10,388 bases of DNA from assembly GCA_020201415.1 (NCBI GenBank), contig JAIVGW010000004.1, forward strand, positions 1-10,388, read 5' to 3'. This DNA comes from Lentisphaerota bacterium (GTDB taxonomy: Bacteria > Verrucomicrobiota > Kiritimatiellia > JAAZAB01). Both the position numbers and the translations under genes were made by a program. Below the pieces are notes generated by a model. The model was not told where the DNA came from. It did not search any database and was given only the letters and a program-made list of their open reading frames with translations. Positions 7,403-10,388 of this stretch are shown in pieces (the first letter of the stretch is position 1; each line of letters starts with the position of its first letter).

Positions 7403-7420
7403 TCAGGCTGATCGCCTGAC
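7402..7420. repeat. Perfect 7-bp inverted repeat abutting the palindrome
   Basis: GTCAGGC (7402-7408), a TGATC loop, and GCCTGAC (7414-7420) form a perfect stem sharing one base with the palindrome's right end. On the + strand it is followed by an A-rich tract rather than U residues, so it is not a standard terminator for the DUF4838 gene. On the - strand it follows the T-rich tract instead of preceding it. Confidence 0.7.
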
Positions 7421-7440
7421 AAGAAAAAAAGCAGCAATCA

Positions 7441-7464
7441 TAACAAACCGTTGCTCGCAACGGC
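7441..7464 (-). terminator. Putative intrinsic terminator of the AraC-type regulator gene
   Basis: Read on the - strand directly after the regulator's TAA stop, CCGTTGC-GA-GCAACGG makes a perfect 7-bp stem (in practice 6 bp with a 4-nt loop, extendable by a G-U pair). TTTGTTA follows, and a further run of seven T residues appears about 11 nt later. Position and strand are right for Rho-independent termination; the U-tract is imperfect. Confidence 0.6.
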
Positions 7465-8328
7465 TTACAGCTGGCCAGGCATTTCAGGCTGTTCCTTGCT
7501 GAATTGACGGGGCGATCGGCCGAAATATCGTCGGAAGCAGCGGCAGAAATACGAGGGCTCGGGAATGCCCACCCGGGCCGCGACCTCCTTGACGCTTGAT
7601 TCGCTATTCGTCAAGAGCGTTGCTGCGCGTTTCATGCGCATCTCATGCAAACGGTGCATTACTGATTTGCCTGTTTCCGCTCGAACTTGTCGAGTCAGTG
7701 TCGGCATACTCATGTTCATCTGTTGCGCCACGTCGCGCAACGCGAGCGGTTCAGTCATGTTGTCTTCGAAAAACCGGTCCACCAGCCGGGTAATGCGATT
7801 GTCCGGCTCCGACGCTTCCTCGCTCTGCGCATCGATCTCGGGCCATTGCAACAGTTCCAAAAGCGGGGACAGCAGCAGCAGCACGCGGGCCGTCATGCGT
7901 TCGCGCCGCCCGCCTGCCTGCGACTGGGCCTCCTGTAGCAGTGCTTCGAGCGGTTCCCTGACAAGGTAACGCATACGCCGCCCTGCGTCGGCACGGAGCG
8001 CTGCCGCCGGCATCACATCGAACCATATCCCCAGGCGTAACACGTTCTCCTGCGCCATCCAACCGTGACGTTCTTTGGGCATATGCAAGTCGCAGACTGC
8101 TGGTTCCAAAACTTTGTCGTCATTGCCTGTGTTTTTGCCTTTGCCCTCCAGCACCCAGATTCCTTCATAGTAGCCGTGCTGGTGAGGCTTGACCAGCTGG
8201 CCGGCCGGAGTGCAACCGATGGTAAAAGAGTGTAAATGAATTGCAGCGCCTCTATATTTCATCACGGTCACATTACTTGCAATCCGTCGACATAACTGGG
8301 TAACAGGTTTTTTGACCTTGAAATTCAT
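7465..8328 (-). CDS. AraC-family transcriptional regulator with N-terminal cupin sensor
   Basis: This 287-residue DNA-binding regulator has an N-terminal cupin-like ligand domain at about residues 25-108, with PHQHGYYEG (48-56), VLEGKG and a histidine-containing second strand (HMPKERHGW, 82-90). A helical linker follows, then a C-terminal AraC/XylS double helix-turn-helix at about 178-277. The first HTH lies around LRDVAQQMNMSMPTLTRQ (197-214) and the second around VKEVAARVGIPEPSYFCRCF (246-265), followed by the family signature FGRSPRQF (269-276). The sensor type suggests a sugar inducer. The gene is convergent with the glycan cluster and 40 nt downstream of cls. ATG at 8328 has no clear Shine-Dalgarno; an ATG at codon 23, just before the cupin strands, is an alternative. 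Control of the glycan operon is plausible from proximity, but that operon's promoter is outside the window, so the target is not shown. Confidence 0.92.
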   Translation of the reverse strand: MNFKVKKPVTQLCRRIASNVTVMKYRGAAIHLHSFTIGCTPAGQLVKPHQHGYYEGIWVLEGKGKNTGNDDKVLEPAVCDLHMPKERHGWMAQENVLRLGIWFDVMPAAALRADAGRRMRYLVREPLEALLQEAQSQAGGRRERMTARVLLLLSPLLELLQWPEIDAQSEEASEPDNRITRLVDRFFEDNMTEPLALRDVAQQMNMSMPTLTRQVRAETGKSVMHRLHEMRMKRAATLLTNSESSVKEVAARVGIPEPSYFCRCFRRYFGRSPRQFSKEQPEMPGQL

Positions 8329-8368
8329 AAATAATACAGGCTGATCTGAAGTGATTGAGCGGAAATGT

Positions 8369-9877
8369 TCAAAGAATTGGTGACAGCAGGTGGCAGAAGT
8401 TTTCCATCAGTTTCCGATGTCCTGGCCGGCTGCGCCATTCATTGGGGCGGATTTCCGTTGCGGCGTTCAAGTCGTTTATAATCATCGGTTTGAACTTATC
8501 GGCAAAATCACGGTCGAAAATCAGCAGGTTGGTCTCATAATTCAGTTGCAGGCTGCGGATGTCCAGGTTGGCGCTGCCGATCATAACGATATGGTCATCC
8601 ACCATGAAAGCCTTGGCATGCATGAAGGGTGGGCGGCGATGGAATATCCGTACGCCGGCGCGCAGCAGCTCTTCGTATAGCGAGCGTCCGGCCAGCCCGG
8701 CATAGATATGGTTGTTTTTTTCCGGCAGCAGTAGGCGTACATCGGCGCCGCGCAGGGCGGCGGAACGGAAAGCATGGATTATGGACTGGGTGGGCACAAA
8801 ATATGGCGTTACCGCGAGTACTTGCCTGCGCGCTGAAGCCAGGCATTCAAAAAACAGGTCGGCCACCACGCCGTTTTCATCAGGGGTCGGCCCGCTGTTG
8901 GCCAGACGCATCAGGCTGGAGCCGGTTGGTTCCAGATGCGGGAAATTGTCCTGTTGCAACAAGATTTCCGGGTTATCATTGGTCATGAAGTACCAGTCGC
9001 GCAGGAAGGAATATTGCAATTCCTGCACGATGGGGCCGGTGAGATGGAAGTGATAGTCGCGGATGGGCGGATGCTCCGGCCTGGTGATATTTTCCCGGTG
9101 CAGATTGATGCCGCCGGTAAAGGCTTCACTTCCATCCACCACCATTATTTTGCGGTGGTTGCGGAGATTTACCAGGAATTGGCGCTTAAGCGCGTTGGCC
9201 TGGGTCCAGCCGCATATCTGCATGTTGGGAATATGCCGGTAGGGTCGGAACATCTGCCGCAGCACCGCGGGCGTTGAACCGAAACGGTCATAGAGCAGTC
9301 GCACGGTTATTCCCGACCGCGCGCGCTCGGCCAGCAGGTCAAGAAACATGCGTCCCGTGTTATCCGCTCCGATGATAAAAGTTTGTACATGGATGTGTTT
9401 GCGGGCATTCCGGATGGCCGCCATCATCAGGGGGAAGGCCTCGTCGCCGTCCAGCAGCGGGATGATGGCGTTTCCGGCCAGCAGGGGGTAGTCAGGCATG
9501 ATGGCGTTCATCACGTTGTTCAATTCCCTGGCTGTGCGGTCTTGCGGTTCCGCCGCCAGCGATTCGTGCACTGAACGCCAGTAGGCCATGGGCAGGGCCT
9601 CGTTCTCGTAAGCCTGGCGCGCGGCTCTCAGGCGTTGATCGGTCACCTGTTTATGCCAGGCCCGACGTGGAACCCGGTTCACGCCGAAAATCAGGAAAAG
9701 CACCGGGCCGAAAATCGGGAAGGACCATGCGATGAACATCCATAAAACGGCGGCAGCGGGCTCCTTGCGGGTCTGTATGCAGTGGTAGGCCACCAGCAGG
9801 AAAATCAGGATGTGCAACAGGATTTCCGGCAGGATCCAGGAAATCCATTGCAGGTTGAGTCCTGTCAGGTTCGGCAT
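8369..9877 (-). CDS. cls: Cardiolipin synthase, phospholipase D superfamily
   Basis: This 502-residue membrane enzyme would transfer a phosphatidyl group between phosphatidylglycerol molecules to make cardiolipin. Two N-terminal transmembrane segments (about residues 15-36 and 42-66) match the bacterial ClsA layout. Both HKD motifs are intact: HRKIMVVD (H241, K243, D248) followed by GGINL, and HAKAFMVD (H420, K422, D427) followed by GSANLDIRS, each with the downstream glycine/serine and asparagine. The end, CHLLSPIL, resembles the usual Cls C-terminus, so the protein looks complete and of normal length. The start ATG has AAGGAA 9 nt upstream. A lipid kinase gene starts divergently, and the AraC-type gene follows 40 nt downstream on the same strand without an obvious terminator between, so some read-through into the regulator is possible. 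The exact paralogue (ClsA, B or C) is not assigned beyond the two-TM ClsA-like form. Confidence 0.93.
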   Translation of the reverse strand: MPNLTGLNLQWISWILPEILLHILIFLLVAYHCIQTRKEPAAAVLWMFIAWSFPIFGPVLFLIFGVNRVPRRAWHKQVTDQRLRAARQAYENEALPMAYWRSVHESLAAEPQDRTARELNNVMNAIMPDYPLLAGNAIIPLLDGDEAFPLMMAAIRNARKHIHVQTFIIGADNTGRMFLDLLAERARSGITVRLLYDRFGSTPAVLRQMFRPYRHIPNMQICGWTQANALKRQFLVNLRNHRKIMVVDGSEAFTGGINLHRENITRPEHPPIRDYHFHLTGPIVQELQYSFLRDWYFMTNDNPEILLQQDNFPHLEPTGSSLMRLANSGPTPDENGVVADLFFECLASARRQVLAVTPYFVPTQSIIHAFRSAALRGADVRLLLPEKNNHIYAGLAGRSLYEELLRAGVRIFHRRPPFMHAKAFMVDDHIVMIGSANLDIRSLQLNYETNLLIFDRDFADKFKPMIINDLNAATEIRPNEWRSRPGHRKLMENFCHLLSPIL

Positions 9878-9929
9878 GATATGTTGTTCCTTTTATTTTC
9901 AGCTTCCGGAAAACGGTCTGACCGGATGT

Positions 9930-9958
9930 TCTATACAATTTTACCTTGGCTATGCCAA
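9930..9958 (-). promoter_or_regulatory. Predicted sigma70-like promoter of cls
   Basis: On the - strand the -35 box is TTGGCA (9953-9958, one mismatch to consensus), the spacer is 17 nt, and the -10 box is TATAGA (9930-9935, four of six). Transcription would start near 9923 and leave a leader of about 46 nt with AAGGAA ahead of the cls ATG. Prediction is by eye. Confidence 0.55.
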
Positions 9959-9959
9959 G
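9945..9959. repeat. 15-nt palindrome spanning both divergent -35 boxes
   Basis: CTTGGC-TAT-GCCAAG is a perfect 6-bp inverted repeat with a 3-nt centre. Its two halves supply the -35 hexamers of the two opposite promoters, so it may be a simple consequence of promoter symmetry, or an operator for a dimeric regulator that would occlude both promoters. Confidence 0.6.
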
Positions 9960-9975
9960 AGTAATCGGCTATTAT
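9946..9975 (+). promoter_or_regulatory. Predicted sigma70-like promoter of the lipid kinase gene
   Basis: The -35 box is TTGGCT (9946-9951), the spacer is 18 nt, and the -10 box is TATTAT (9970-9975, five of six). The start site would be about 9982, leaving only about 15 nt before the ATG at 9997. If correct, this excludes the earlier in-frame ATG at 9952 as the start for this transcript. Confidence 0.5.
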
Positions 9976-9996
9976 TACAATGTGATTAAAGAACGC

Positions 9997-10388
9997 ATGC
10001 ATGTTCTGTGCGCACTCAATCCGGCCGCCGGCAATGGGCTGCCGCTGAGGCGCTGGCCTCGCATTGTCCGTTTGCTGCAGGACTTCGGTATCACCTGGCA
10101 GCTCCTGGCGGACCGGGAGGTGGCGATCGGACGTCAGGTGGCGGAATGCCTGCGGTCCGCCGGATGTGATGCCTTCTCAGCGGTTTTAGGGATCGGTGGT
10201 GACGGCACGCACTCGGCGGTGTTGAATGCCTTGATGCGTTTGCGCAACGGCGGAGAACAGCGCCTGCCGCCCTACAGCCTGCTGCCGCTGGGCACAGGCA
10301 ACGACATTGCCAAGTCTTTCGGCATCCGCTCCAGCGACTTGTTCTTCACCGGCGACATGCGGCGGGCAGTGGCGGCCCTGCGTTACGG
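9997..10388 (+). CDS. Diacylglycerol/lipid kinase, 3' truncated
   Basis: The frame runs to the window end with 130 codons visible and no stop. It has the N-terminal catalytic fold of the DAGK/YegS/sphingosine-kinase family, which phosphorylates diacylglycerol or related lipids with ATP. NPAAGNG at residues 8-14 is the first nucleotide-binding loop, the family hallmark GGDGT is at 67-71, and PLGTGNDIAKSFG at 97-109 corresponds to the usual LPxGTxNDxA block. The second half of the protein lies outside. The start is uncertain: ATG 9997 places the NP-x-x-G motif at the normal distance from the N-terminus, while GTG 9982 and ATG 9952 are in frame upstream, and none has a strong Shine-Dalgarno. It is divergent from cls, and both are phospholipid enzymes: the kinase can feed phosphatidate into the pathway whose later product cardiolipin synthase uses. 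Confidence 0.88.
   Translation, partial: MHVLCALNPAAGNGLPLRRWPRIVRLLQDFGITWQLLADREVAIGRQVAECLRSAGCDAFSAVLGIGGDGTHSAVLNALMRLRNGGEQRLPPYSLLPLGTGNDIAKSFGIRSSDLFFTGDMRRAVAALRY

Larger units (their letters stand above)
7148..7464. other. Gene-free spacer made of a mosaic of repeats and hairpins
   Basis: This 317-nt stretch separates the convergent DUF4838 and AraC-type genes. Short open frames cross it on both strands, but none has a ribosome binding site or a recognisable product, and they read through the repeats. From left to right it contains a GCTAAC triplet array, a two-copy 21-nt-period repeat, a 91-nt imperfect palindrome, a perfect 7-bp hairpin, an A-rich tract (7421-7430) and a terminator-like hairpin. 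No clear U-tract terminator is seen for the + strand operon; the large palindrome could take that role. Confidence 0.75.

Noticed and set aside
7191..7460. A small - strand open frame across the spacer (89 codons)
   Set aside because: Its sequence is the translated palindrome and repeats, with no Shine-Dalgarno. Similar spurious proteins arise wherever such repeats occur.

Overview
The window is a bacterial chromosomal segment of roughly 55-60% GC (estimated by eye). Its content suggests a glycan-degrading member of the PVC superphylum (Kiritimatiellota, Lentisphaerota or Verrucomicrobiota). This rests on three points: a secreted DUF4838 protein with a CBM9-like tail beside a PF12831-type FAD oxidoreductase and a GH2 mannosidase, a one-component cupin/AraC regulator, and short interspersed repeats of a kind I associate with these phyla. 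The placement is an inference; there is no rRNA or other taxonomic marker in the window.

Left block (1-7147, all + strand). This is a tightly packed putative glycan-catabolism operon. It holds the 3' part of an Asp-box (BNR) sialidase-like protein, a cytoplasmic GH2 beta-mannosidase joined to it by a GTGA stop/start overlap, a PF12831-type FAD-dependent oxidoreductase 10 nt further on behind a strong Shine-Dalgarno, and, after an 88-nt gap, a large secreted DUF4838 protein with a C-terminal CBM9-like domain. The likely logic is that the exported DUF4838/CBM9 protein, and perhaps the sialidase-like protein, act on an extracellular or periplasmic glycan. The mannosidase would then trim imported beta-mannosides, and the flavoenzyme would oxidise or reduce an unknown substrate. 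The real substrate is not known.

Spacer (7148-7464). This 317-nt gene-free stretch is a mosaic of repeats: a three-copy GCTAAC array, a two-copy 21-nt-period degenerate repeat, a 91-nt imperfect palindrome with 38/37-nt arms, a perfect 7-bp hairpin, and a terminator-like hairpin placed for the convergent regulator gene.

Right block (7465-10388). On the - strand, a cardiolipin synthase gene (cls type, two HKD motifs) is followed 40 nt later by a cupin/AraC-type regulator that runs convergently towards the glycan operon. Divergent from cls is the start of a diacylglycerol/lipid kinase gene, cut off by the window end. The divergent promoter region contains a 15-nt palindrome in which the -35 hexamers of two oppositely directed sigma70-like promoters lie back to back, which makes the two phospholipid genes candidates for joint control.

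No tRNA, rRNA, CRISPR array, transposase, phage gene or recognised defence system was found. The least characterised protein is the DUF4838/CBM9 protein, and the most unusual DNA structures are the repeat mosaic and the symmetric divergent promoter.
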